Shown here: positions 42,748-51,310 of the stretch, piece after piece | How the letters are laid out: the number at the start of each line of letters is the position of its first letter | Numbering within the stretch: position 1 is the stretch's first letter | Assembly: GCA_964559435.1 (NCBI GenBank) | Contig: CAZLHI010000001.1 | Span: 128,886-192,885, forward strand | Direction: 5' to 3' | DNA: 64,000 nt | Origin: Hebobacterum sp964559435 | GTDB lineage: Bacteria > Armatimonadota > Hebobacteria > Hebobacterales > Hebobacteraceae | Program-made: the position numbers and the translations under genes | The notes under the pieces: generated by a model | Told to the model about the DNA's origin: nothing | Seen by the model: the letters and a program-made list of their open reading frames with translations, nothing else | Databases searched by the model: none

Positions 42748-44832
42748 ATGCCTCGTTCGCTGTCCGTCTGGTGCACGCTGATCCTGGCGGCCATCACGTC
42801 CTCCCCTGCTCCAGCGGCGAGCGCTGTTCCGACGGCCGGAGGGATTGGGCCCGGAATGGTTTCGTGGGTGGCTGGGGAGTCCTATGGTGACGGCACTCAG
42901 TCTGATCCCCGCCTCGACCAGCCCGTGGCGTTCTGGGGGGCCGGCATTCCGCTGAAGGAGGTCTTCGCCAGCCTTCGCGAGCAGGCCGGCGTCGAGATCG
43001 GCTTCTGGCCGGCCGCCGACGACAACGAGCGCATCTGCGTCAACCTCTACCTGAATCCCGACCGGCCGCCCACGCTGCGCGAGCTAATGGTACAGTTGAG
43101 CTGGGTGACGGACTGTGCCTTCGCGCTGTCGGAGGTCGACGAGGAGAAGCGATACGCGCTGCTCGCCACGACCATCAAGCACGGCGCGGTGGCGAGAATG
43201 CAGCGAGAGCAAGAGCAGAATGTCCGCGCCTACCGCCAGCGTGTGGCCGACGACAGACGAAAGCGCGCAACCGAGAAGATGGCGGAACTACGCGATGCCC
43301 TGACCCTTTCGCGCGAGGAGCTGATCGACCGCTACAAGGATCGGGACGATCTGCTCCTGCTGGCGATGCTCGACCCGGCCAAGCGCGATGTCGTCGAGTT
43401 CGTCCTCGGGCTTCTTGACGATGACATGTGGGGTACTGTTGATCGCGGGGAACTACGCCGGGAGTGGGATGAGTGGAGCGCCGAGCAGCAAGGAGCCCTG
43501 ACGCGAATCCGGGAACAGCGTCCCCAGCTCGGCCCCGTGCTGCCAGAGAAGGCGGATCGGCAGCTGTTCGTGCATATCGTCGCGTTTCTACCTACCCTCA
43601 TCTCCATCTCCTTTGAGCGGCCACGCAGACAAGAAGTCGCGTACTTCGAGGTGAAGCTCGCCGACATAGAGCCGGACCAGGCGATCGAGGATCGCACAAC
43701 CCTCGGACAATTGCTGGGCGAGGAGGTCAGCGCCGAGGAGGCGGAGGCCTTGCGGGCGACATGCCGCCAGCGCATCAGAACAGCGCAGGAGGAACGCGAG
43801 AAGGCGCGCCTCCGCACCATTCTGGAGGACAGGCTGGCGGCTCAGCTCCCGCTGTCGCCCAGAGTGGCCGCGCTCCTCTCCTCGATCTCGCTTGGCGTCT
43901 CTCCGGAGGGGAAGCACCCGCTGTGGCAGATCCAAGAAGCGGTCGCTGCACGTTCGGGGATGCACGTGGTCTCCGATTGCTTCTGGCAGCCGGCGCGAAG
44001 CATCCTGCCCATAATCGACCTGGTCTACCCGGATGAGCGGCCGGAGATGACCGCGCTCCTCGTTTTGCGCCTGGCCTGCCTGTCGACAGTGGAGCCGGAG
44101 AAGCTGAGGAGCTGGCATGCAGACAACGACCGGGCCGGCTGGGAATGGCAAGATGTGGGGACCTTCTTCCGCTTTCGCCACAAGGCGAGGGACTTGTGGC
44201 GACTTGCCTTTCTCCCCGAGCGTACCTTGTCTGCAATCGACAGCTCGCGTCCGGCTGACGTCGAAGACGAAGCAAAGGCCGAACTGGCACTTGACCTCAG
44301 AAAGGTAGCGGCCGTGATCGGAGGCCTGAACGACGCCCAGGTCTATCAGGGCGGGAAGATCATCTACCATGATCCCGCCGACCCGGCCGCGGCGAGATCC
44401 CACGCCGTCAGAGAGACAGTATTCGAGGCGATCGGGCTCAGGCTCAAGACCTTCCGCTTCCTGGCCACTCTGAGCGACGAGCAGCGGGACATGCTCGAAT
44501 CAGACGGTCTGCGCTGGAGGGAGGACCTGACTCCCGACCAGCAGGAGATGGATCTCCACAGCTACTTCGCGCCCTTCCCGAACGTGCTGCAGGAAGCGAC
44601 TCTTCGTCTGGAGCCCGGCGGCTTCTTCGCCGATGTCGGGGGCCACCATATCGCAGCCGTGGCGGAGAGTTCCACACTGCTCATACTGCTTCCTGAGGGG
44701 GACGGCTTCCCACACGGGCCGGGTTACATCTCGTCGGAGACGGGAGAGCCGGTCCCCGGGATCACGCTCCCGCGAAGGGTGGTCGTAGACTTCGAGCCGC
44801 CGTCCCCCTTGACGCCGAGCCAAGGCGAGTAG
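42748..44832 (+). CDS. Secreted protein with secretin/STN-like N-terminal domain, function unknown
   Basis: 694 residues, ATG preceded by AGGAGAG. A signal peptide ends near APAASA (residues 20-26). Residues 50-125 (FWGAGIPLKEVFASLREQAGVE, then CVNLYLNPDRPPTLRELMVQLSWV) have the hydrophobic pattern of the secretin/TonB short N-terminal (STN) repeat. The remaining 560 residues are helical, rich in Arg and Glu, with no barrel, membrane segment or peptidoglycan motif that I recognise. It could be a periplasmic or outer-surface protein using the STN fold for protein contacts. It stands alone; the next intact plus-strand gene is over 500 bp away. Confidence 0.7.
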   Translation: MPRSLSVWCTLILAAITSSPAPAASAVPTAGGIGPGMVSWVAGESYGDGTQSDPRLDQPVAFWGAGIPLKEVFASLREQAGVEIGFWPAADDNERICVNLYLNPDRPPTLRELMVQLSWVTDCAFALSEVDEEKRYALLATTIKHGAVARMQREQEQNVRAYRQRVADDRRKRATEKMAELRDALTLSREELIDRYKDRDDLLLLAMLDPAKRDVVEFVLGLLDDDMWGTVDRGELRREWDEWSAEQQGALTRIREQRPQLGPVLPEKADRQLFVHIVAFLPTLISISFERPRRQEVAYFEVKLADIEPDQAIEDRTTLGQLLGEEVSAEEAEALRATCRQRIRTAQEEREKARLRTILEDRLAAQLPLSPRVAALLSSISLGVSPEGKHPLWQIQEAVAARSGMHVVSDCFWQPARSILPIIDLVYPDERPEMTALLVLRLACLSTVEPEKLRSWHADNDRAGWEWQDVGTFFRFRHKARDLWRLAFLPERTLSAIDSSRPADVEDEAKAELALDLRKVAAVIGGLNDAQVYQGGKIIYHDPADPAAARSHAVRETVFEAIGLRLKTFRFLATLSDEQRDMLESDGLRWREDLTPDQQEMDLHSYFAPFPNVLQEATLRLEPGGFFADVGGHHIAAVAESSTLLILLPEGDGFPHGPGYISSETGEPVPGITLPRRVVVDFEPPSPLTPSQGE

Positions 44833-44896
44833 ACCGTCAGCACTCTCGACGTGGGCTGCCACCGCAGGCACCACTGCTGTCCCAGCGTCTGGACTG

Positions 44897-45184
44897 CACC
44901 CCTGGGCCTGGCAGAAGGAGATCGGACGCATCGCCTATCCGATGCTGAGCGACATCACGAAGGAAGTGAGCAAGCAGTACGGCGTGCTGCTCGAGGACGA
45001 AGGGGTGGCCCTGCGCGGCCTCTTCATCATCGACCCGGACGGCATCGTCCGGTACGAGCTGATCCACCACCTGAGCGTCGGCAGAAGCGTCGACGAGACG
45101 CTGCGAGTGCTGAAGGCGCTCCAGACCGGCGAGCTTTGCCCCGTGGACTGGGAACCTGGAGAGAGGACGCTCGGCGCGGCCTAA
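44897..45184 (+). pseudogene. Decayed 2-Cys peroxiredoxin, C-terminal remnant only
   Basis: From 44897 the frame encodes HPWAWQKEIG, then YPMLSDITKEVSKQYGVL, ALRGLFIIDPDGIVRYE and GRSVDETLRVLKALQTGELC, a near-perfect match to the second half of AhpC/Prx1-type peroxiredoxins, including the resolving cysteine in GELCPVDW. The first half, with the peroxidatic cysteine in its FVCPTE motif, is absent; the sequence upstream runs into the end of the secreted-protein gene. ATG 44942 could still give an 80-residue product but it would be inactive. A deletion joining the two genes is the simplest explanation; an assembly error is the alternative. Confidence 0.75.
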
Positions 45185-45378
45185 GCGGCCGCTAACGCGG
45201 AGTCGCTCACTTTGCCCTGTGACAGCCGTGGCAGGAGTGCCTACATTCGGTACCCGTGACGTGCGCTTCGCCCGTGAGCACATTCCGCCCAGCTCCCGCA
45301 TGTGCCGGAGAGGTGTGCAGCCCTTCCAGAGGTAATATGGTGCCGGAGGGCGCGGCACTGCACCGCGCACAGCGGACG

Positions 45379-46389
45379 ATGAAAGTGGTTGTTGGAGTCG
45401 ACGGCGGCAACACGAAGACGCTGGCCGTCGCGTGCAATTTGGACGGTGAGTTGCGAGGGGTCGGCCGCGGGGGCTGCAGCAACTGGGAGGGGCCGGGGCT
45501 TGACGCGGCCGCCCAGGTCATCACGAAGGCCGCACACGAGGCCCTTGGCATGGCCGGCGCGCGCCTAGAAGACACGACTTGCGCCCACATGGGCCTGGCG
45601 GGCATGGACTGGCCCGAAGATCCCGAGCGAATGCGCGCAGCGCTGGAGAAAGCCGGATGGAAATGCCCACTCGCGATCGAGAACGATGCCTTCCTGCCCC
45701 TGCGTGCTTCGGCGCCGGAGGGACATGGGATAGCGGCCTCCGCGGGAACCGGCATCTGCTGTGGGATCATCGAGCCGAGCGGCGACAAGTACTTCTATGG
45801 AGCGTTCACTGATCTGGGAGGCGGGATCGGGATTAATGCCAACGTGATTCAGGCTGTGCTTCGGGAGGAGGACGGACGAGGAAGGCCCACAGCTCTGACT
45901 CCGGCCCTGCTCGAGGCCACTGGACACAGCAGCATAACAGAGCTGGCCTATGACATCCATCGCCGGGGCAATTGGATTCCGAAGAGCGTGACGGACCCCG
46001 TGCTCTTCACCTGCGCGGCCGAGGGAGACGCGGTGGCGGTCGGAATCGTGACAGACTTCGGCCGGGAGCTGGCCCTGTGCGTGACGAATCTGATACGGCG
46101 CTATGAACTGGCAGAAGGAGACCCGGCGGTGGTCGCGGGCGGCTCGCTTTTCATGAAGACAGGGCCGCTGTTGTTCGACGTCTTCCGCGAAGGAGTGCTC
46201 CAGGTGGCGCCCAAGGCCCGCCTCATCTTAGCCAATCAGCCTCCGGTGATGGGTGCTGTTCGCGCCGCGCTTGCTGCTGGCGGAGGCGACCCCGAGATAT
46301 GGGACCGAGCGCGGCAGACGGCAACCGAGGGCGAGTGGTTCCGCGAGGACGCTGGTGCAGACTCGGGAGGCATCGTCGATGGCAACTAG
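45379..46389 (+). CDS. N-acetylglucosamine kinase-like protein (BadF/BadG ATPase family)
   Basis: 336 residues from ATG 45379; ATG 45337 (14 residues longer, with AGAGG upstream) is possible. An actin-like ATPase fold: VVVGVDGGNTKTLAVAC (phosphate 1), HMGLAGMDWPEDPERM, IAASAGTGICCGI (phosphate 2) and FTDLGGGIG. The family includes GlcNAc and glucosamine kinases and activators of 2-hydroxyacyl-CoA dehydratases. The sugar neighbourhood, with a GH4 gene overlapping its 3' end by 11 nt, favours the kinase. It would phosphorylate the amino sugar or a sugar released by the glycosidase. Confidence 0.82.
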   Translation: MKVVVGVDGGNTKTLAVACNLDGELRGVGRGGCSNWEGPGLDAAAQVITKAAHEALGMAGARLEDTTCAHMGLAGMDWPEDPERMRAALEKAGWKCPLAIENDAFLPLRASAPEGHGIAASAGTGICCGIIEPSGDKYFYGAFTDLGGGIGINANVIQAVLREEDGRGRPTALTPALLEATGHSSITELAYDIHRRGNWIPKSVTDPVLFTCAAEGDAVAVGIVTDFGRELALCVTNLIRRYELAEGDPAVVAGGSLFMKTGPLLFDVFREGVLQVAPKARLILANQPPVMGAVRAALAAGGGDPEIWDRARQTATEGEWFREDAGADSGGIVDGN

Positions 46390-47662
46390 CGCAAGCTCGA
46401 AAGTCGTGGTGATCGGCGGGGGCAGCAGCTACACGCCCGAGATAGTCGAAGGCCTCATCGGGCACGCAGAGGAGCTTTCCCTCCGCGAGGTATGGCTGGT
46501 CGACATCCCCGAGGGGCAAGAGAAGCTCGACATCGTCGGCGGGCTGGCCAAGCGCATGGTGGCGGCCGCCGGGAGCCCATTCGACCTCCATCTGACCACC
46601 AACCGAAGAGAGGCCTTCCCCGACGCGAGCTACGTCGTGACTCAGATCCGGGTCGGCGGCATCCAGGCCCGCATAAACGACGAGCGGATACCGCTCCGGC
46701 ACGGCGTGATCGGCCAGGAGACGACGGGCCCGGGCGGGTTCGCGAAGGCCCTTCGCACCGTGCCGGTCATGCTGGACATCTGCCGCGATCTCGAGGAGCT
46801 GGCCCCACGGGCATGGCTGGTGAACTTCACCAACCCCAGCGGCATCGTGACCGAAGCGGTGACTCGCCACAGCAACACACGCGTCATCGGCCTCTGCAAC
46901 AACGCTATCAATATGGAGCGTTGGTTTGCGCGCGAGTTCGACGCCAGTCCCGAGGAGACATTCATCGAATTCGTCGGCTGCAACCACTTGCTGTGGGCCA
47001 ATCGAGTCTGGGTGCGCGGCACCGATGTGACCGACTCATTGCTCGAGCGAGTGGCTGCCAGCGGCGAATGGCCGCGGGAACTGATCGAGTCACTGCGAGC
47101 TATCCCCTGCGGCTACCATCACTACTACTACATGCCCGACGAGATGCTGGCGAAGGCCCAGCAGGCCGGGAAAACACGCGGCGAAGAGATCATTGCGATC
47201 GAGAAGGAGCTGTTCGCGCTCTATCGCGATCCTGACCTGACCAACAAGCCGGAAGCGCTCTCCAAGCGCGGGGGCTCTCTCTACTCGGAAGCCGCAGTCC
47301 GGCTGATCGTCTCCATCCACAGCGACCGCCGCGACATCCAGTGCGTGAATACGACCAACCGCGGCGCGCTGTCGGACCTGGCGCCCGACTCTGTGGTGGA
47401 GGTGAACTGCGTGATCGGTGCCGACGGCCCGACGCCGCTGGCAGTGGGTCCGCTCCGCCCGGAGCTTCGGGGTTTGCTGCAGCAAGTCAAGGCTTACGAG
47501 GAGCTGACGATCCAGGCGGCCGTAACCGGCGACCGGGGCGCAGCCCTGCAGGCACTTCTGGCGAATCCGCTCGTCCCTTCGGTCAGTGTAGCGAAGGCCT
47601 TACTGGCGGACCTGCTGGAGGCCCATGCGACCTATTTGCCGCAGTTTGCCGGCGGAAGCTAG
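46379..47662 (+). CDS. Glycoside hydrolase family 4, 6-phospho-beta-glucosidase-like
   Basis: 427 residues from ATG 46379 with GGGAGG 9 nt upstream. GH4 enzymes use NAD and Mn in an oxidation-elimination mechanism. Seen: the NAD-binding GGGSSYTPEIVEGL, QIRVGGIQAR, NFTNPSGIVTEAVTR, GLCNN, and the metal-binding Cys-Asn/His segment VGCNHLLW. These fit the phospho-beta-glucosidase branch (CelF/LicH-type) rather than MelA. It is translationally coupled to the kinase, which may generate its phosphorylated substrate. The stop overlaps the convergent gene at 47659. Confidence 0.87.
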   Translation: MATSASSKVVVIGGGSSYTPEIVEGLIGHAEELSLREVWLVDIPEGQEKLDIVGGLAKRMVAAAGSPFDLHLTTNRREAFPDASYVVTQIRVGGIQARINDERIPLRHGVIGQETTGPGGFAKALRTVPVMLDICRDLEELAPRAWLVNFTNPSGIVTEAVTRHSNTRVIGLCNNAINMERWFAREFDASPEETFIEFVGCNHLLWANRVWVRGTDVTDSLLERVAASGEWPRELIESLRAIPCGYHHYYYMPDEMLAKAQQAGKTRGEEIIAIEKELFALYRDPDLTNKPEALSKRGGSLYSEAAVRLIVSIHSDRRDIQCVNTTNRGALSDLAPDSVVEVNCVIGADGPTPLAVGPLRPELRGLLQQVKAYEELTIQAAVTGDRGAALQALLANPLVPSVSVAKALLADLLEAHATYLPQFAGGS

Positions 47663-48294
47663 TCGCCGGCCAAGGGCTTCGGCGGCGCCGGCGGCGGCTT
47701 CTCCTCGATGCGTCGCGGCCACCACTCCATGAACTCATCCAACCCTTCGATTCCTTGCTCCAGCACTGCCTCGTAGATGTGCACGGAGAGCAAGGAGCGC
47801 CGGTACTCGGGGCGGTTGCACACCGCGTCCTTGATGGCGAGAATGTGCAGGCGGTGTTCTTCGGTCATGGCGGCTTGCCAACGCTCGCGCCCGTCGGTTA
47901 TGAACTCCTCAGCACGGGCGGTCCACAGGTCGAGCTTCCACGTCTCGCCGCCGCCGGGAGGCGCTACTCGCAGGCCCCAATAGAAGCCCTTCTCGCCCGG
48001 AGTGCGCGGATCGCGATAGGCGTTGACACACACCTGCCGCCAGGGCCACCCGGTGCCGGCAAGCTGAAGCCCGAGCACCCAGTGGTCTTGCCAGCTCGGA
48101 GGGTCCTGGATGCGTTCGAAGTCGAGGTCGCGCCAGGTCATGGTGCGCATGGCATAGGAGCCGACCGACTCGTACCCCGCTTCGCCGATGATTCTCCCGA
48201 GCCCGGACTCAGCCAGCATGCGGTCGGCTTCGGCGCGGAGCTGCTCGTCGAGGGTGAGGAGACGTCGTGCTTCCGCAAGAGGAAGATCGCTCAT
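47659..48294 (-). CDS. Nucleotidyltransferase-fold protein, uncharacterised
   Basis: 211 residues from ATG 48294, preceded by GGGAGGG. The segment VGSYAMRTMTWRDLDFE (44-60) matches the hG[GS]x9-13Dh[DE]h signature of the DNA polymerase-beta-like nucleotidyltransferase fold, with G45-S46 and D56/D58 as metal ligands. The C-terminus is proline-rich (PPPAPPKP). Fold relatives add AMP to antibiotics, RNA or proteins. The assignment rests on one motif, so it is tentative. It converges on the GH4 gene (4-bp stop overlap). Confidence 0.55.
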   Translation of the reverse strand: MSDLPLAEARRLLTLDEQLRAEADRMLAESGLGRIIGEAGYESVGSYAMRTMTWRDLDFERIQDPPSWQDHWVLGLQLAGTGWPWRQVCVNAYRDPRTPGEKGFYWGLRVAPPGGGETWKLDLWTARAEEFITDGRERWQAAMTEEHRLHILAIKDAVCNRPEYRRSLLSVHIYEAVLEQGIEGLDEFMEWWPRRIEEKPPPAPPKPLAGD

Positions 48295-48419
48295 CTGGCC
48301 CTCCCCTTTCGGTCGGTTGGTACGTTTCCCTAACGACAGCCTGCTTCCCTTCATGCCAGGAATGCGATTGCGGGCCTCGAACTCAGCAGCAGCGCTAGAC
48401 TATCGTGGGAGAACCAGCC

Positions 48420-49670
48420 ATGCACGCGTCGTCTACGATTGTCTTGCTAGCGACGATGGTGGGACTTGCCGTGGCAGTGGCGCCGGCGGCCGGGGGCCGG
48501 CCGGCGTGGATGCCGAAGGCTTCTCCCCTACCCGTCACGGGTCGCATCGTCGAGGTGGCCAACGCCGAACAGCTCGACCGCGCCGTCCGGCAGGCACGCG
48601 ATGGCGACACGATCATGGTCGCAGACGGCGTCTACCAGCTCGGCCGCCTGCTGCATCTCACGAACACGTCAAACGTCACCATCCGCGGGGCTTCGGGCCA
48701 TCCCTCCAAGGTCATCATCCGTGGTGCCGGCTGGGAGGCCAGAGAGAATCGCTTCGACCTGCTCGTGCTGCGCGCGTGCTCCGATATCACTGTCGCTCAT
48801 CTCACCTTCACCGAGACGCAGAGCTACGGGGTCAAGTTGGAAAACACCCCGCTGAACGGCCGGGGGCTGAGGAACATCCAAATCTACGACTGCGAGTTCT
48901 ACAACATCGGGACGCGCATGGTGAAAGGGACCGGAGGCGAGCACGAGCCAGTCGTCGAGGGATCGATCCGCTATTGCCACTTCGAGAACACGAAGGTTCC
49001 CCCAAGGAGCTGGCTCTTCGAGGGTGACTACATCAGCGCCATCGACTGCATGCGCCTGGTCGACTGGACCATCAGCGAAAACTCCTTCAAGAACATCCGA
49101 GGCGCCAATGGAGGCGGCAGAGGCGCTGTCTTCGTGTGGGTGGATTCGAAGAACGTTGTGACCGAGCGCAACGTGTTCGTCGGCTGCGACCGCTCGATCG
49201 CCTACGGAAACCCGTCGGGGTCGAACCAGGACCCGCAGTCGTATCACAACACTGGTGGGATCATTCGCAACAACTTCGTCGTCGCCGGAGTCGATAAAGG
49301 CATCGAGATCTGCTGGGCGAACGGCGTGAAGGTGTATCACAATACCGTGCTTGCTGATGTTGGCAAGCAGTGGGCGATCCACGCGCACTGGCGGGAGCTT
49401 CGAGACGTGGACATTGCCCATAACCTCGTGCGCGGGCGCGTCGTTGTCGAAGGGGAGACTGCCGTCCGTGGGAACGTAACCGGCGGGATCGAGAATTCGT
49501 GGTTCCGCAACGTCGCCGAGGGCGACCTCCACCTCGCCGCGGCCGCGACCGCGGCGACGGACAGGACGCGCGCCCTGCCGGAGTGTCCAGATGACTTCGA
49601 TGGCGACCCTCGGCCGTCCGAGGGAGGCCGAGCGGACGTCGGCGCGGATGAGTATGTGCCCGGGCCGTAG
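48420..49670 (+). CDS. Secreted right-handed parallel beta-helix protein
   Basis: 416 residues from ATG 48420, preceded by GGGAGA. A signal peptide ends near APAAGG (about residue 25). The mature part shows repeated short beta-strand turns (VTIRGASGHPSKVIIRGAGW, ITVAHLTFTE, IQIYDCEFYNI, WTISENSFKNI, VVTERNVFVGC, GIIRNNFVVAG), typical of pectate lyase-like or PL6 (chondroitinase B/alginate lyase) helices. It most likely cuts or binds an acidic polysaccharide outside the cell. The final residues, RADVGADEY, are a common closing motif of such proteins. It is surrounded by sugar catabolic genes. Confidence 0.82.
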   Translation: MHASSTIVLLATMVGLAVAVAPAAGGRPAWMPKASPLPVTGRIVEVANAEQLDRAVRQARDGDTIMVADGVYQLGRLLHLTNTSNVTIRGASGHPSKVIIRGAGWEARENRFDLLVLRACSDITVAHLTFTETQSYGVKLENTPLNGRGLRNIQIYDCEFYNIGTRMVKGTGGEHEPVVEGSIRYCHFENTKVPPRSWLFEGDYISAIDCMRLVDWTISENSFKNIRGANGGGRGAVFVWVDSKNVVTERNVFVGCDRSIAYGNPSGSNQDPQSYHNTGGIIRNNFVVAGVDKGIEICWANGVKVYHNTVLADVGKQWAIHAHWRELRDVDIAHNLVRGRVVVEGETAVRGNVTGGIENSWFRNVAEGDLHLAAAATAATDRTRALPECPDDFDGDPRPSEGGRADVGADEYVPGP

Positions 49671-49688
49671 GCCCGGGAGCGGCCCAAC

Positions 49689-49730
49689 CAAGAGATAAAG
49701 AAGCGCCCCTGCAATGCGTGGGGGCGCTTC
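49689..49730 (-). terminator. Intrinsic terminator of the melA-type gene
   Basis: A perfect 10-bp stem, GAAGCGCCCC with GGGGCGCTTC (49700-49709 and 49721-49730), is followed on the minus strand by TTTATCTCTT. It lies 22 bp past the stop of the minus-strand GH4 gene. On the plus strand no T-tract follows. Confidence 0.65.
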
Positions 49731-49751
49731 CCTCGCCTGCGCCGCAATATG

Positions 49752-51074
49752 CTAGGTCAGGTGCTTGAACTGCGGCAGCAGCGGCGCCTGAGCCTTGAAC
49801 AGCTCGTCCACCATCTGCTTTATCTCGGCCAGCGAGAGCTTCGCGGCCGCCAGCGGGTCGTAGCAGCAGGCTTGATAGGCCGCCGCCGGATCGCCGGTCA
49901 GGGCCGACTGCACCGCCAGCTCGGAGACCATCGTGTTGATGTGATTCAGGGCGGCGAGCTGCGGCGGCAGCGCGCCTGCGTAGAGGGGTTTGAAGCCGGT
50001 CTTGTCCGCTACGATCGGCACCTCGACAACGCATTGGTCCGGCAGATTCGTTATCAAGCTCGTGTTCGGCACGTTGCCGTTGAACTTGAGCGGCTCACCG
50101 AACAGCAGGCCGCGCACGATGCTGGAGGCGTACTCGTGTGAGCGACCGAGCTTGATCTCGACGCGTCCCTCGGCATAGTCCTGCAGGTGCTTCTTCCAGG
50201 TCTCGGCGGCTTCGGAATACTCCTGGAGGATGTAGCCGTGGACACCAGGATTCCAGTCCTTGCTATGAGTGCAGTACTGCTCGATGAGCTCAGGGCGCTT
50301 CCGGAACCACCAGTTGTACTCGGAGTTGTGCCCGCTCGATTCGGTGACGTAATAGCCGAGGGCTTTGAACATCTCGTTCCTGACGATGTCCCGCTCGTAG
50401 ACCTCGGGTTTCTCGACAGCTTCGCGAAGCTTCGGATAGAGGTCTTTGCCGTTGCGTTCGAAGCGAAGCAGCCAGGCCTGATGGTTGATCCCCGCGCACT
50501 CCCACACCACCTCTTCAGGTGGCACGTCGATCCAGCGAGCCAGCGTGCCCGCCAGCCCCTGGACACTGTGACAGAGGCCGACCATGCGCACGGAGGTCTC
50601 GCGGAAGAGCGCCCGGCACAGCATGGCCATTGGGTTCGTGTAGTTGAGGATATAGGCGCTGGGAGCGTGGCGCTCGACATCGCGGGCGATGTCGAGCATC
50701 TGGGGGATCGTCCGCAGAGCGCGGAAGACCGCCGCCGTCCCGTAGCTGTCGCCGACGTTGAAGTCCACCCCGTACTTCATGGGGATCTCGATCTCCGGGC
50801 GAAAGCCCTCGACGCCGTGGGCAAGTATCGTGATTATGACGATGTCCGCGTCTTTCAGGCCCTCCGCGCGATCAACCGAGGCCTCGACTGTCGCTGGGTA
50901 GTTCCCGACCTCCATGATCTTCTCGACTGCACGCTTTGCGTAATCCAGTCGCTCCTCATCTACATCAATGAGGGAAATGGTCGAGTTCGCCAAGTCCTCC
51001 CACGACATGATGTCTATGACGAGGGTACGGGTGAAGCCGAGGCTTCCGGCTCCCACAAAGGCGATCTTAGGCAT
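49752..51074 (-). CDS. melA: Glycoside hydrolase family 4, alpha-galactosidase/alpha-glucosidase type
   Basis: 440 residues with AGGAG before ATG 51074. NAD-binding VGAGSLGFTRTLVID, GDSYGTAAVFRALRTIPQ, NYTNPMAMLCRAL, GLCHSVQG and the metal site CAGINHQAWLL place it in the MelA/AglA branch of GH4. It needs NAD and Mn and cleaves alpha-linked galactosides or related sugars in the cytosol. It is only distantly related to the other GH4 gene at 46379. It is monocistronic, with its own terminator and a 236-bp upstream gap. Confidence 0.88.
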   Translation of the reverse strand: MPKIAFVGAGSLGFTRTLVIDIMSWEDLANSTISLIDVDEERLDYAKRAVEKIMEVGNYPATVEASVDRAEGLKDADIVIITILAHGVEGFRPEIEIPMKYGVDFNVGDSYGTAAVFRALRTIPQMLDIARDVERHAPSAYILNYTNPMAMLCRALFRETSVRMVGLCHSVQGLAGTLARWIDVPPEEVVWECAGINHQAWLLRFERNGKDLYPKLREAVEKPEVYERDIVRNEMFKALGYYVTESSGHNSEYNWWFRKRPELIEQYCTHSKDWNPGVHGYILQEYSEAAETWKKHLQDYAEGRVEIKLGRSHEYASSIVRGLLFGEPLKFNGNVPNTSLITNLPDQCVVEVPIVADKTGFKPLYAGALPPQLAALNHINTMVSELAVQSALTGDPAAAYQACCYDPLAAAKLSLAEIKQMVDELFKAQAPLLPQFKHLT

Positions 51075-51310
51075 GGCTTACTCCTCAGTAACAGCGTCAC
51101 AGGCCGAGCCACGCCTGCCCGGCCTGTCGAGAGAATCAATTCGTCCAGAACCATCTTGTGCCTCCGTCACAGCATCGGAAGGCTTTGTATTTTCGCATGG
51201 TCTTCTTGCATGATCGTATGGCGGTGGCTCCACAAAGCGCGCCCCTGTCGGCTCCAATTCAAGGGGATGCTCGCGTGACGCCACCCCAGACGCGACCCCG
51301 CCGATCCCTA

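Noticed and set aside
45207..45353. Minus-strand segment containing CHGCH, possible cytochrome c remnant
   Set aside because: Only a single CxxCH match in a stretch that also serves as the upstream region of the kinase gene; no second heme motif in frame and no neighbouring cytochrome gene.
51075..51310. Open frame in the 236-bp gap between the melA-type gene and the NRAMP gene
   Set aside because: Third-position GC is visibly lower than in neighbouring genes and there is no independent start; treated as the melA-type upstream region.
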